DNA of 64,000 bases. Source: Neisseria subflava. Its GTDB lineage: Bacteria; Pseudomonadota; Gammaproteobacteria; Burkholderiales; Neisseriaceae. This document shows, piece by piece, positions 27,817 through 36,408 of the stretch. The stretch's first letter is position 1. Each line of letters starts with the position of its first letter. Position numbers and translations under genes: made by a program. The stretch lies in assembly GCF_003044935.1 (NCBI RefSeq), contig NZ_POXP01000001.1, positions 434,001 to 498,000 of the forward strand, given 5' to 3'. The notes beneath the pieces are model-generated. The model was not told the origin of the DNA, did no database searches, and saw only the letters and a program-made list of their open reading frames with translations.

Positions 27817-29340
27817 ATGAACCATCCTCTTCCTCTTTCCGATTATCTAACCCGTATTTTGACCGCTTCCGTTTATGATGTGGCCGTAGAAACGCCTTTA
27901 GATTTGGCACGCAGTCTGTCAGGTCGTCTGAACAATCAGGTTTTGCTCAAACGTGAAGATTTGCAGCCGGTGTTTTCGTTCAAAATCCGTGGTGCGTACA
28001 ACAAAATGGCGAAGCTGCCTAAAGAAGCCTTGGATTGTGGCGTGATTGCTGCCAGCGCGGGCAACCATGCGCAGGGTGTGGCTTTATCGGCGCAGTATTT
28101 GGGTTGCCGCGCCGTCATCGTGATGCCGGAAACAACGCCTAAAATCAAAATTGACGCGGTAAAGAGCCGAGGCGGCGAAGTGGTATTGAAAGGCGTGTCT
28201 TACAACGATGCCTATGATTATGCGATGGAGTTGGCAGAAAAGGAAAAACTGACCTATATCGCGCCATTTGATGATCCTGACGTAATTGCCGGTCAGGGAA
28301 CCATCGGCATGGAAATCCTCCGTCAACACCGCAATATCAATGCGATTTTTGTTCCGATTGGCGGCGGCGGTTTGGCAGCAGGCGTAGCGGCATTTATCAA
28401 ACAGGTTTGTCCTGAGATTAAAGTCATTGGCGTGCAAACCGATGATTCTTGCTGTATGAAGCAATCGGTCGAGGCTGGAGAAATCGTACATTTGAAAGAT
28501 GTCGGCCTGTTTTCAGACGGCACGGCTGTTAAAGTAGTGGGCGAGGAAACCTTCCGCCTATGTAAAGAGCTGTTGGACGAAATTATTACGGTCAATACGG
28601 ATATGTTGTGCGGCGCGATTAAAGATATTTTTGACGATACGCGCAGCATTACCGAACCTGCAGGCGCATTGGCGCTTGCCGGCTTGAAGGCTTACGTTGC
28701 GAAAAACAATATCCAAGGTCAAAACCTGGTTGCCGTCACCAGCGGCGCCAACATGAACTTCCACCGTTTACGCCACGTTTCAGAGCGCAGTGAGCTGGGC
28801 GAGGGTAACGAAGGCATTTTCGCCGTTACCATTCCCGAAGAAAAGGGCAGCTTCCTCAAGTTTATCAATTTGTTGGGAAGCCGGAACATTACTGAGTTCA
28901 ACTATCGCTACGGCAGCGATAAAAATGCGCATATTTTTGTCGGCTTGCAAACCGCCGGTGCGCAAGACTTGGCCGTCATTAGTGAACAACTGACTGAAGC
29001 AGGCCTGCCCAATGTCGATTTGACCAATGATGAAATCGCCAAAATCCATATCCGTTACATGGTCGGCGGCCGTACGGAAAAAGTAGCCAACGAACGTTTG
29101 GTCAGCTTTGAATTTCCTGAACGCCCGGGTGCGTTGTCCCGTTTCTTGAACCATATGCGTGCCGAATGGAATATTACCTTGTTCCATTATCGCAATCATG
29201 GTGCGGACTACGGCCGTATTTTGGTCGGTATCGATGTACCTGAAAGCGACAATGAGGCTTTTGCCGACTTCTTGGATAGCTTGGGTTATGTCTATAAAGA
29301 GGAAACCGACAATCCGGCCTATAAACTTTTCTTGGCTTAA
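27817..29340 (+). CDS. ilvA: Threonine ammonia-lyase, biosynthetic
   Basis: PLP enzyme that converts threonine to 2-oxobutyrate, the first step of isoleucine synthesis (507 aa). The PLP lysine is Lys56 in SFKIRGAYN. The glycine loop GGGGLAAGVAAF and the serine-binding region SAGNHAQG are present. Two C-terminal ACT-like regulatory domains (from about 325) mediate isoleucine feedback. ATG 27817 (MNHPLPLSDYL) fits family length; the upstream in-frame extension lacks similarity. A DUS hairpin follows. Confidence 0.95.
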   Translation: MNHPLPLSDYLTRILTASVYDVAVETPLDLARSLSGRLNNQVLLKREDLQPVFSFKIRGAYNKMAKLPKEALDCGVIAASAGNHAQGVALSAQYLGCRAVIVMPETTPKIKIDAVKSRGGEVVLKGVSYNDAYDYAMELAEKEKLTYIAPFDDPDVIAGQGTIGMEILRQHRNINAIFVPIGGGGLAAGVAAFIKQVCPEIKVIGVQTDDSCCMKQSVEAGEIVHLKDVGLFSDGTAVKVVGEETFRLCKELLDEIITVNTDMLCGAIKDIFDDTRSITEPAGALALAGLKAYVAKNNIQGQNLVAVTSGANMNFHRLRHVSERSELGEGNEGIFAVTIPEEKGSFLKFINLLGSRNITEFNYRYGSDKNAHIFVGLQTAGAQDLAVISEQLTEAGLPNVDLTNDEIAKIHIRYMVGGRTEKVANERLVSFEFPERPGALSRFLNHMRAEWNITLFHYRNHGADYGRILVGIDVPESDNEAFADFLDSLGYVYKEETDNPAYKLFLA

Positions 29341-29350
29341 TCAGTAAGAT

Positions 29351-29383
29351 AAAAGGCCGTCTGAAATTTTTCAGACGGCCTTG
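29351..29383. terminator. DUS hairpin between ilvA and trmB
   Basis: Inverted AG-DUS pair, 15-bp stem and tiny loop, between convergent ilvA and trmB. Confidence 0.85.
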
Positions 29384-29399
29384 TGTTTTATGTTTGGCT

Positions 29400-30116
29400 T
29401 TATTTCTTACGGAATACCAAGTCCCAAACGCCATGACCCAACCGCTTGCCTCGGGCTTCAAATTTGGTTTCAGGACGATAATCAGGCGTAGGGGCGTAAT
29501 CGGCAGCCGTGTTTTGCAAAGCGTCGAAACTGCTCAAAACCTCCAGCATTTGCACGGCGTATTCTTCCCAGTCGGTCGCCATATGGACATAGCCGCCGCT
29601 TTTGAGTTTGGGCAGCAGCTTTTCAACAAACGGCACTTGTACCAAGCGGCGTTTGTTGTGGCGCTTTTTGTGCCAAGGGTCAGGGAAGAAAATATGAATG
29701 CCGTCTAAAGAACCGTCTTCCAGCATCTTTTCCACTACTTCCACCGCATCATGACGCATTACGCGGATGTTGGAAATGTGTTCTTCCTCAATCAGTTTCA
29801 AGATATTGCCCACGCCCGGGCCGTGAACATCAATCGCTAAAAAGTCGGTATTGGGCAGACGTTTGGCGATTTCCACCGTTGCGACACCCATACCGAAACC
29901 GATTTCCAAAACTTTAGGGTTGTCCCGTCCAAAAGTGCGGTTCAAATCTAAAGGGGCTTCTTGGAAGTCCACACCGAATTGCGGCCACATCGTATCAATG
30001 GCGCGCTGTTGGGCCGCGGTCATATGGCCTTGGCGCAAGACAAAACTGCGGATACTGCGTTTGTGTTCTTCTGGAACGGTATTTTCGGGTGTATTTTCTG
30101 GAATATTTTCGGACAT
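29400..30116 (-). CDS. trmB: tRNA (guanine-N7-)-methyltransferase
   Basis: Methylates G46 of tRNAs using SAM (238 aa). SAM motif I is VLEIGFGMGVATVEIA, followed by AIDVHGPGVGNIL. The catalytic/tRNA-binding segment FFPDPWHKKRHNKRRLVQ and the C-terminal TKFEARGKRLGHGVWDL are the family hallmarks. The N-terminus holds a short PENT repeat not seen in most homologues. Confidence 0.95.
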   Translation of the reverse strand: MSENIPENTPENTVPEEHKRSIRSFVLRQGHMTAAQQRAIDTMWPQFGVDFQEAPLDLNRTFGRDNPKVLEIGFGMGVATVEIAKRLPNTDFLAIDVHGPGVGNILKLIEEEHISNIRVMRHDAVEVVEKMLEDGSLDGIHIFFPDPWHKKRHNKRRLVQVPFVEKLLPKLKSGGYVHMATDWEEYAVQMLEVLSSFDALQNTAADYAPTPDYRPETKFEARGKRLGHGVWDLVFRKK

Positions 30117-30217
30117 GTTGTTTTAAATCAGTGGGAAATCAAATAAAAAGGCCGTCTGAAAGAATCAGACAACCCTGCATATAAATCGGCGTGATTATAG
30201 CGAATAAACACTTTTCC

Positions 30218-30251
30218 TGAAACCTTTTAAAAAGAAGGTTTCAGACGGCCT
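30218..30251 (-). terminator. Terminator after narP with overlapping DUS
   Basis: Stem CTGAAACCTT / AAGGTTTCAG, the distal arm of which runs into a single AG-DUS. A second DUS at 30150-30161 has a degenerated partner arm. Confidence 0.7.
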
Positions 30252-30253
30252 GA

Positions 30254-30910
30254 TTAAGACAATACCGGTTGCGGTACTTTGTGTTGCACCGCATAAACCG
30301 CTGCTTGAACGCGGCTGCTTAGGTTCAACTTGCGCAACAGGTTTTGCACATGCACTTTGACGGTTGACTCTGCCAAGTTCAAATGACGGGCAATGATTTT
30401 GTTGCTGTGTCCGGCGGCAAGATAGCCCAAGATTTCCATTTCGCGCGGGGTCAGTTGCTCCAGCAGATGGTCTGAGCGGGAAGGAGATGGAGAAATCAGC
30501 GATTGCACCAAGCGGCTGGTCATTTCCGGAGAGAAGACATTGTCGCCATCGACGGCTTTGCGAATGCTTTCCAACAGGAAGTCGGCATTGATGTTTTTCA
30601 GCAAAAAGCCTTTTGCGCCCATACGCATACATTCGGTCAAGTCGTCACTGTCTTCGGAAACAGTCAGCATGATGACGGTCAGTTGCGGATTGATGCTCAG
30701 AATTTGAGCCAATGCTTCGCGGCCGTTCATGACCGGCATATCTAAGTCCAGCAAAACCACATCAGGCTTGAGCTGCTCAACCATTTTTACGCCGGCCAGG
30801 CCGTCTGAAGCTTCGCCGACGACTTCAAAATCAGGCTGGCGCGAAAGCAAAGCCTTGATACCGCTGCGAAATAGGGTGTGGTCGTCAATAAGGGTAATTT
30901 TAATCGTCAT
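30254..30910 (-). CDS. narP: Nitrate/nitrite response regulator, NarP-like
   Basis: NarL/FixJ-type response regulator (218 aa). It has a receiver domain with Asp10/Asp11 and phosphoacceptor Asp55 (LLDLDMPVMNG), and a LuxR-type HTH (LTPREMEILGYLAAGHSNKIIARHLNLAESTVKVH). It overlaps the sensor gene by 4 nt. In Neisseria NarQP acts with FNR on denitrification genes such as aniA. Confidence 0.9.
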   Translation of the reverse strand: MTIKITLIDDHTLFRSGIKALLSRQPDFEVVGEASDGLAGVKMVEQLKPDVVLLDLDMPVMNGREALAQILSINPQLTVIMLTVSEDSDDLTECMRMGAKGFLLKNINADFLLESIRKAVDGDNVFSPEMTSRLVQSLISPSPSRSDHLLEQLTPREMEILGYLAAGHSNKIIARHLNLAESTVKVHVQNLLRKLNLSSRVQAAVYAVQHKVPQPVLS

Positions 30911-32667
30911 GATGCTGTTCTCATTTGTTGCGGCAAAGTCAGCATAACCGCCGTACCTTGCCCAATCTGCGATGTAATGGCCAATTCTGCGTTAATCCGT
31001 TGGGCCCGTTCCTGCATAATGCCCAAGCCGACATGTTCGCCTGAAGGCCGGTTTGATAGGTGTTCTTTATTAAAGCCTGCGCCGTCGTCCCGAATCGTCA
31101 TGACAAAATCGCCGTGGTTAGCAATTTCGACGCTGACATGTTGCGCACGCGCGTGCTTCCGGATATTGGACAGGCTTTCCTGCAAGATGAAGATGATTTG
31201 CAAATGCTCATCATAATTCAAAGCCTGCCCGTCGTCCTGCCATTTTAAATCAACTGGAATACCGGTTTGTCGTTCAAAACGCGCCAGCAGCGATTCTACC
31301 GCTTCAGGGAAATCTTTATTACTGATTTTGGTGCGGAAATTCATCAGAAGTTCGCGTACGTCTTCGTAGCATTCCTGCACGCCGTCTTTAATGAAGCCGA
31401 TATTTTCTTCTGCCTGCTCGCGTTGGTTTGAAGCAAACGCGCTTTCCAACATTTGCACCTGCAAATTCAAAAAGGTCAGGGCTTGTGCAATGCTGTCATG
31501 CAAACCTTGTGCAATCAAGTTGCGTTCTTGCAAGACAGCAAGCAGGCGGCGTTCTTGTTCCATGCGGTTGTTGGCGATGGAAATCCCCAGCTGCCCGCTT
31601 AAAGTCTGCAACAATTTTTCGTCTTGCTCATCAGGCATATGGCCGTCTGAAAAATACAGGGTCAGTACGCCGAGCTGTTCGTCTTGATAAACGATCGGAA
31701 ATTCTACACGATTTCCCTCTTCGGTTTCACCGACACTTGCCGCCAAGTCAGAGCGTTTGCGTTCTTCATCGGAAAGATATACTGTACCGCCCAAAGCGGA
31801 AAACGCCGGCAGAATCTGAGCCAAAAATTCTTCTGCGGCCTGTTGCGGCGTAAAGGTTTGGTGCAGGTTGCGCGTAGTCTGGTAGAGCAGGGTCAAGTCA
31901 CGGTTTTGCCGGGCCAAGTCTTGGGTTTGTTGGGCAACCTGTCCTTCTAAATCCGTATAAAGCGTTTTCAGACGGCGGCTCATTTGGTTGAAGCCCTTGC
32001 TGACTTGGGCGAATTCACGAATTTGGTCTGTATCGATTTGTACCCCGAAACGACCTTCGCTGATGGTTTCTACCCCGTCGCGCAATTTTTCCAGCGGCCG
32101 GATGATCCACGAATAATGCCAAACAATCATCAAGCCGGCAGCCACTAAAATCATCAACATCATCGCCATTTGAAAACGGCGCAGCCACAAAGTATTTTGC
32201 TCGTTGGCGTTTTCCATCGCTTGTAAAAACAGCTCGATATTGCCGGCAAAACGGTATAGGCCGATTTGGGTCGGCCGCTCGTAATGTTGCAAAGAAGGCT
32301 TGATGTTGGATTCCCAATCAATCAACAGCATCGATTGGATCAAATCGTAAGCCAGCGGCATTTGTGACGGAATCAGCGGATGAATGGCATCGCTTTGCGT
32401 TACATTGGCCAGCGTACGTTCAAATTCTTTGATTTGGTTGTCAATTTGCGCATTGGGCGTACGGACGCTTGCCATATAAGCCAAACGATATACCTGCATT
32501 TTCAAGCTGCCCGCATCTTCAATCGTTTTGGCCGCGCTTTCCAAACGCCAAGAAAGCAGCAGGGTAAAGGCAATCGACAAAAAAGCCGAGCCGACCCATA
32601 ACACAGTCAGTAGTTTTAAACGCGAGGACAGGCTCAGGCCGTCTGAAGATCCGGAGAATAAATGCAT
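30907..32667 (-). CDS. narQ: Nitrate/nitrite sensor histidine kinase, NarQ/NarX-like
   Basis: Membrane sensor kinase (586 aa) with TM1 at about 21-41 and a periplasmic domain starting with the P-box-like LKMQVYRLAYMASVR. TM2 lies at about 165-185, followed by HAMP (about 190-240), a GAF-like region (about 270-370), and HisKA_3 with His in RNLIAQGLHDSIAQAL. The HATPase domain has ESLSNIRKHA, DDGAGFN and GLGIMQERA. It is the first gene of the narQ-narP operon and divergent from mobA. Confidence 0.92.
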   Translation of the reverse strand: MHLFSGSSDGLSLSSRLKLLTVLWVGSAFLSIAFTLLLSWRLESAAKTIEDAGSLKMQVYRLAYMASVRTPNAQIDNQIKEFERTLANVTQSDAIHPLIPSQMPLAYDLIQSMLLIDWESNIKPSLQHYERPTQIGLYRFAGNIELFLQAMENANEQNTLWLRRFQMAMMLMILVAAGLMIVWHYSWIIRPLEKLRDGVETISEGRFGVQIDTDQIREFAQVSKGFNQMSRRLKTLYTDLEGQVAQQTQDLARQNRDLTLLYQTTRNLHQTFTPQQAAEEFLAQILPAFSALGGTVYLSDEERKRSDLAASVGETEEGNRVEFPIVYQDEQLGVLTLYFSDGHMPDEQDEKLLQTLSGQLGISIANNRMEQERRLLAVLQERNLIAQGLHDSIAQALTFLNLQVQMLESAFASNQREQAEENIGFIKDGVQECYEDVRELLMNFRTKISNKDFPEAVESLLARFERQTGIPVDLKWQDDGQALNYDEHLQIIFILQESLSNIRKHARAQHVSVEIANHGDFVMTIRDDGAGFNKEHLSNRPSGEHVGLGIMQERAQRINAELAITSQIGQGTAVMLTLPQQMRTAS

Positions 32668-32752
32668 AAAGCACGCAGGAAGACTAATCCGATAATCTTA
32701 TAAAAATATCATTCTTTCGGCCTATAAACAACCTGTCTAAAATAATTGTATG

Positions 32753-32801
32753 GTTATGATAAGAAAAAACAGGGGTTTAATGTAAAATCATGTTATGATA
32801 A
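32753..32801. repeat. Direct repeat GTTATGATAA in the narQ-mobA intergenic region
   Basis: Two identical decamers (32753-32762 and 32792-32801), 39 bp apart start to start, in the divergent promoter region. The second overlaps a TATGATAAAAT stretch that could be a -10. A regulatory role is possible but unsupported beyond the repetition. Confidence 0.3.
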
Positions 32802-32927
32802 AATTCATCTTAAGTGAATTAAATCACAAAATCAGGTTTCAGACGGCCTGAAGCCTTAAAAACTTATTCCATAAATACAACATCGCGAATAACACTTACA
32901 CACTCTGCTTTGCAAAGGACTACCAAA

Positions 32928-33509
32928 ATGAAAATTTTTGCACTGATATTGGCCGGCGGGCAGGGAAGCCGGATGGGAGGTGTCGATAAAGGGTTGGTGC
33001 AATGGCACAACAAAGCCTTGATAGACCACGTTATCGAAAAAATCCGCCCGCAAGTCAGCCATATCGCCATCAGTGCCAACCGCAATCTCGAATCCTACGC
33101 CCAACGCAGCGCACACGTTTTCTCCGATGCGCGTCAATGGCAACATTACGGTCCTTTAGCCGCCTTATGTACTGCCGCCAACGATTTACAAATTGCCACT
33201 GCCGATTGGCTGCTTATCGTCTCCTGCGATATGCCTCGCCTGCCTGAAAACTTGGTTTCCCAGTTTGAGACCATCGCCAAACGCACGCCGTTGTGCAATG
33301 CATTTTACGTTGAAACCCCGTCCAGACCGCATTACAGCGTGATGTTTATCCGTCCGCAAATCCTGCAAAGCACCGTGCCATACCTTTATTCAGGAATGCG
33401 CAGCATCCGCGGCTGGTTGCAACAACAGCGCGCGCGGGTTGTCCATTTCCCTCATGAGCAGGATTTTATCAGCTACAACACGGAAAACGATTTGGCCCAG
33501 CCTTTGTAG
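32928..33509 (+). CDS. mobA: Molybdenum cofactor guanylyltransferase
   Basis: Attaches GMP to molybdopterin to make the MGD cofactor (193 aa). The nucleotide-binding [18 protein letters not shown] motif is at the N-terminus and [11 protein letters not shown] carries the metal-binding Asp. ATG 32928 has an AAAGGA ribosome site; the slightly longer TTG frame is less likely. Its place beside narQP fits a need for MGD in nitrate reductase, which many commensal Neisseria have. Confidence 0.92.
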   Translation: MKIFALILAGGQGSRMGGVDKGLVQWHNKALIDHVIEKIRPQVSHIAISANRNLESYAQRSAHVFSDARQWQHYGPLAALCTAANDLQIATADWLLIVSCDMPRLPENLVSQFETIAKRTPLCNAFYVETPSRPHYSVMFIRPQILQSTVPYLYSGMRSIRGWLQQQRARVVHFPHEQDFISYNTENDLAQPL

Positions 33510-33578
33510 CTGGGTAGGTAGAAGCAATAAGCTTCTGATGAACTGAATTGTTTTGCAATAAAGTATTTTATAAAAGCT

Positions 33579-33608
33579 TTAGGCCGTCTGAACAACAGAC
33601 GGCCTTTG
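33579..33608. terminator. DUS hairpin between mobA and the SDR gene
   Basis: Inverted DUS pair (AGGCCGTCTG AACAA CAGACGGCCT) between convergent genes. Confidence 0.8.
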
Positions 33609-33633
33609 TTTTGTCATTTTAAAGTTAAATGAA

Positions 33634-34473
33634 TTATAGGCAACCAGCAAAGTTTTCTGTTGCCAATGGTTCCCTGCCTAGTAAAGCTGCAAAATCAGAA
33701 TAGTCAGCGCATGAGCCTTGCTTGAGTAGGGCAAAGCTGTTTCGGCTGATAATGCCGTTGCTGAGGATGTTTGCCAACGGCAGCGCTGGCTCAAGCAGGC
33801 GTAGGGGAACGGACAGAATACGTTGTGGCGGTTTATGGTTCAGGGTTTGGCGGATGGTGGTCAGGTATTCCGCCAAAGTCAGTGTTTTGCTGCCGGTCAT
33901 ATTGATGATGCTATAGTCGGTGTCGGTTTGGATGGCAAGTTTGGCTAAACCTTCGGCAACATCGGCAAGGTGTACAGGCTGTAAATGAAAGCGACCGGCT
34001 TCCGGTAAGGGAAGTAAAGGGAGGCGGGCTAGTTTGATGAATAGCTCGCAACTGGTTCCTCCTCGTCCGTAAACGACGGATGGTCTGGCTATGGCAATCG
34101 GTATGCCGCTTTGGGCGATGGCATCATCTCCACGCCCTTTGCTGCCGACAAAGTTGATGGATTGAGATGGATCGGCACCCAGTGCGGATAGTTGCACCCA
34201 GCGTTTTATACCTGCTGCTTTTGCCCATGCGGCGAGCCGTTTGGGCGTGTGGTGGTGTACGGTTTCGAGTATTTCGGCATGACGGCTCATGATACCGATG
34301 CAGTTGATGAGGACATCTTGCCCTTCCAATAAACGGCGTGCGGCGGTTTCGTTGGGATGAAGAAAGTCGAAGGCGCGGCGGTCGGGCGTGCAAACTTGGT
34401 GACCTTGTTCTTTGAGGATTTGAACGGTACGGCTGCCAATAAAGCCGCTGCCTCCGAAAATAATGATGTTCAT
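33634..34473 (-). CDS. NAD(P)-binding atypical SDR protein (NDUFA9-like)
   Basis: Atypical short-chain dehydrogenase (279 aa) with the nucleotide-binding GGSGFIGSR at residues 7-15, then VLINCIGIM and RPSVVYG. No YxxxK pair is evident, as in NDUFA9/NmrA-like redox-sensing or chaperone SDRs. It is the last gene of a three-gene operon with two small membrane proteins (DUF2269 and DoxX-like), a set common near one another in Proteobacteria. Substrate unknown. Confidence 0.85.
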   Translation of the reverse strand: MNIIIFGGSGFIGSRTVQILKEQGHQVCTPDRRAFDFLHPNETAARRLLEGQDVLINCIGIMSRHAEILETVHHHTPKRLAAWAKAAGIKRWVQLSALGADPSQSINFVGSKGRGDDAIAQSGIPIAIARPSVVYGRGGTSCELFIKLARLPLLPLPEAGRFHLQPVHLADVAEGLAKLAIQTDTDYSIINMTGSKTLTLAEYLTTIRQTLNHKPPQRILSVPLRLLEPALPLANILSNGIISRNSFALLKQGSCADYSDFAALLGREPLATENFAGCL

Positions 34474-34514
34474 ATGCTTTTCTTTATATTGTTAATAAGG
34501 CCGTCTGAAAACCT

Positions 34515-34997
34515 TTAAATCGGTTTCATCACCATCAGGAAGTAAATCACGATAGTGGCGCAAAAGGCAGGGTAGCCGAGCAATTCCCAGCGTCTGGCGT
34601 AACGCCAGTAGGGCTCCGGAATGGTGTCTGCGTTTTCTTTGTGCGCTTTTTCGGCAATTTTTGCCATGCGGATTTGCAGCCAAACAACAGGCAGCCAGCA
34701 AATGCCTGAAAAAATGTATAAGGCCAGCGTCATCCATACCCAATTTTGTTCCAGCATGGTGGCAACAGTGTAGCCTCGTTCATACAGCATCCATAAGCCA
34801 GATAAGGGTTGGAAAATGACGGCGGGGGTTGTAAACCACCAATCTGCTTTGATGACCCAATGTGAGACGACCGACTGCGCGGCAACCGAACCGCTGCGGT
34901 TTGCCCAAAAGAGGTAAAACGCTGTACCAAAACCGGTACCGACCATTAAGGTAGCCGAGATGATGTGCAGGGTTTTAACGATTAAATAGGTATTCAT
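34515..34997 (-). CDS. DUF2269 family integral membrane protein
   Basis: Membrane protein (160 aa) with four hydrophobic helices. The family hallmark is the N-terminal LKTLHIISATLMVGTGFG-like stretch (here VKTLHIISATLMVGTG) with conserved His. It overlaps the upstream DoxX-like gene by 4 nt. A single DUS lies after its stop (34497-34508). Function unknown. Confidence 0.83.
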   Translation of the reverse strand: MNTYLIVKTLHIISATLMVGTGFGTAFYLFWANRSGSVAAQSVVSHWVIKADWWFTTPAVIFQPLSGLWMLYERGYTVATMLEQNWVWMTLALYIFSGICWLPVVWLQIRMAKIAEKAHKENADTIPEPYWRYARRWELLGYPAFCATIVIYFLMVMKPI

Positions 34998-35383
34998 TTT
35001 TTATCTCCTACGGATTGATACAAGAAAAATAAAGTAGCCATAATCGGCAGGTTTTTTACCAAAGGCGCAAATGGATGTGCCCACATTTCGGGCAGCCCGA
35101 AGGCGATAATCAGGCTGTATTCCGCGACGGTTATCAATTGCAGCAGCCATACTGATGAATGGGAACGAAGGCGGCTGAAGCATAAAAAAGCAAAACCAAT
35201 GTCCAGCAGAGAAGCGGCGATTAATGTAGGCCATTGCAACGGATTGGGAATACCGACCGAATGTAGCAAATCCAATGACATTTCAGGCATGAAAAACAGA
35301 GGTTGGGTACCGCTCCAGAGCCATAGCAGCCCCATTGAGTAAGGCAGGTAGGCGGGAGTTGTGTGTGTAGTGTTGCCGGACAT
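34994..35383 (-). CDS. DoxX-like membrane protein
   Basis: Four-helix membrane protein of 129 aa (LWSGTQPLFF in helix 1, LLDIGFAFLCF in helix 2) resembling DoxX-like family members. It is the first gene of the operon with the DUF2269 and SDR genes. A palindrome shared with the neighbouring regulator lies 55 bp upstream of its start. Confidence 0.75.
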   Translation of the reverse strand: MSGNTTHTTPAYLPYSMGLLWLWSGTQPLFFMPEMSLDLLHSVGIPNPLQWPTLIAASLLDIGFAFLCFSRLRSHSSVWLLQLITVAEYSLIIAFGLPEMWAHPFAPLVKNLPIMATLFFLYQSVGDKK

Positions 35384-35437
35384 ATTGGTTTCCTAATTTC
35401 ATTTTGGTTTGTTTATATTTTAGTCTGTTATTTCTAA

Positions 35438-35459
35438 AATTTCTGTTAAAAGAGAAATT
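35438..35459. promoter_or_regulatory. Palindromic operator upstream of the DoxX-like/DUF2269/SDR operon
   Basis: Inverted repeat AATTTCT-N8-AGAAATT, 55 bp before the DoxX-like start. The core ATTTCT-N8-AGAAAT is the same, with the same spacing, in the promoter of the GbsR-type regulator gene. Confidence 0.6.
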
Positions 35460-35645
35460 ATAGGGTAAAAAATTTTAGATAGGTTTCTAGATTGTTTCCT
35501 TAGGAGGGAAATCCATATCCAGTGATTCAAAATCTACCAAAGAATATCAAGCTTCAGATAAACATGCCCATGCAAGGCTGCCATGAGCATGTTTCCATAT
35601 CCTAAATAGCATTGGCTATGTTTATTGAGAACAAGTCCATTGCCA

Positions 35646-36164
35646 TCATCGGAAAAATTTTTGTATTCCAGCGCCTATTTTCAAAATTTTTACCATGGTT
35701 GAAGTAGAAAGCTTCAGCATTTCATTTGCCCACATGGTCAGCGTACTGATGAAATCATGGGTTTGTCGGATTCGCTGCTTGGCAGTTTCATTTTCCTGAC
35801 TAAATTCAGGGCTGTCGATCAGGCTTTGCAAAAATTGCCGCGTCGGTTCGATTTCACGCTGCATACGCACTTCTGCAATGGTACGGAACAAAGTCCAGAC
35901 ATCATCCGAAGTTTCAAAATGATCGCGCCTATCGCCCAGGATATGCACGTTATGCACCAGTCTCAGGTTTTGCAGCTCTTTGATGCTGTTGCTGACATTG
36001 GAGCGCGCTACGCCGAGCGTTTCGGTAATTTCTTCGGCGTTCATCGGTCTGCCTAAGATGTAGAGCAGGGCATGGATTTGTGCAACGGTACGATTGACAC
36101 CCCATTTGGTACCCATTTCACCCCAATGGAGGATAAATTTTTCAGTGGTCGGATTCAGTTTCAT
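35646..36164 (-). CDS. GbsR/MarR-type transcriptional regulator
   Basis: Winged-helix regulator (172 aa) of the GbsR family. N-terminal WGEMGTKWGVNRTVAQIHALLYI is followed by the HTH NAEEITETLGVARSNVSNSIKEL and a wing (VHILGDRRDHFET). The C-terminal helices are for dimerisation. The gene sits 262 bp upstream of the DoxX-like operon in the same direction. A perfect palindrome lies 25 bp before its start, suggesting autoregulation and control of that operon. Confidence 0.86.
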   Translation of the reverse strand: MKLNPTTEKFILHWGEMGTKWGVNRTVAQIHALLYILGRPMNAEEITETLGVARSNVSNSIKELQNLRLVHNVHILGDRRDHFETSDDVWTLFRTIAEVRMQREIEPTRQFLQSLIDSPEFSQENETAKQRIRQTHDFISTLTMWANEMLKLSTSTMVKILKIGAGIQKFFR

Positions 36165-36188
36165 AGTGATGGTATTCTATTTTTATCT

Positions 36189-36214
36189 TTTATTTCTGTC
36201 AATACAGAAATAAA
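36189..36214. promoter_or_regulatory. Perfect palindrome in the regulator promoter
   Basis: TTTATTTCTGT-CAAT-ACAGAAATAAA, 11-bp perfect arms, 25 bp upstream of the GbsR-type gene. It contains ATTTCT-N8-AGAAAT as at 35438-35459. Confidence 0.65.
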
Positions 36215-36221
36215 GAAATTT

Positions 36222-36258
36222 TTGGCCGTCTGAAATAAAATGTTCAGACGGCCTTTTA
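36222..36258. repeat. DUS inverted pair
   Basis: Opposed AG/TG-type DUS copies between the regulator gene and the divergent dioxygenase gene. Since both genes point away, it is not an obvious terminator; an uptake role is likelier. Confidence 0.7.
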
Positions 36259-36408
36259 TATAAATCCTTATCCTACATATTCTCTCAGAAGCTCAAGCCC
36301 CTATCAGTCATGATTTCTTATCAGTAAAAGATGTTGTTCGTAAACCGGTATTTTTTGAATAAAAATTTATCCGTACAATCCGCTGTATCCGATAACGAGG
36401 AGTAAATC

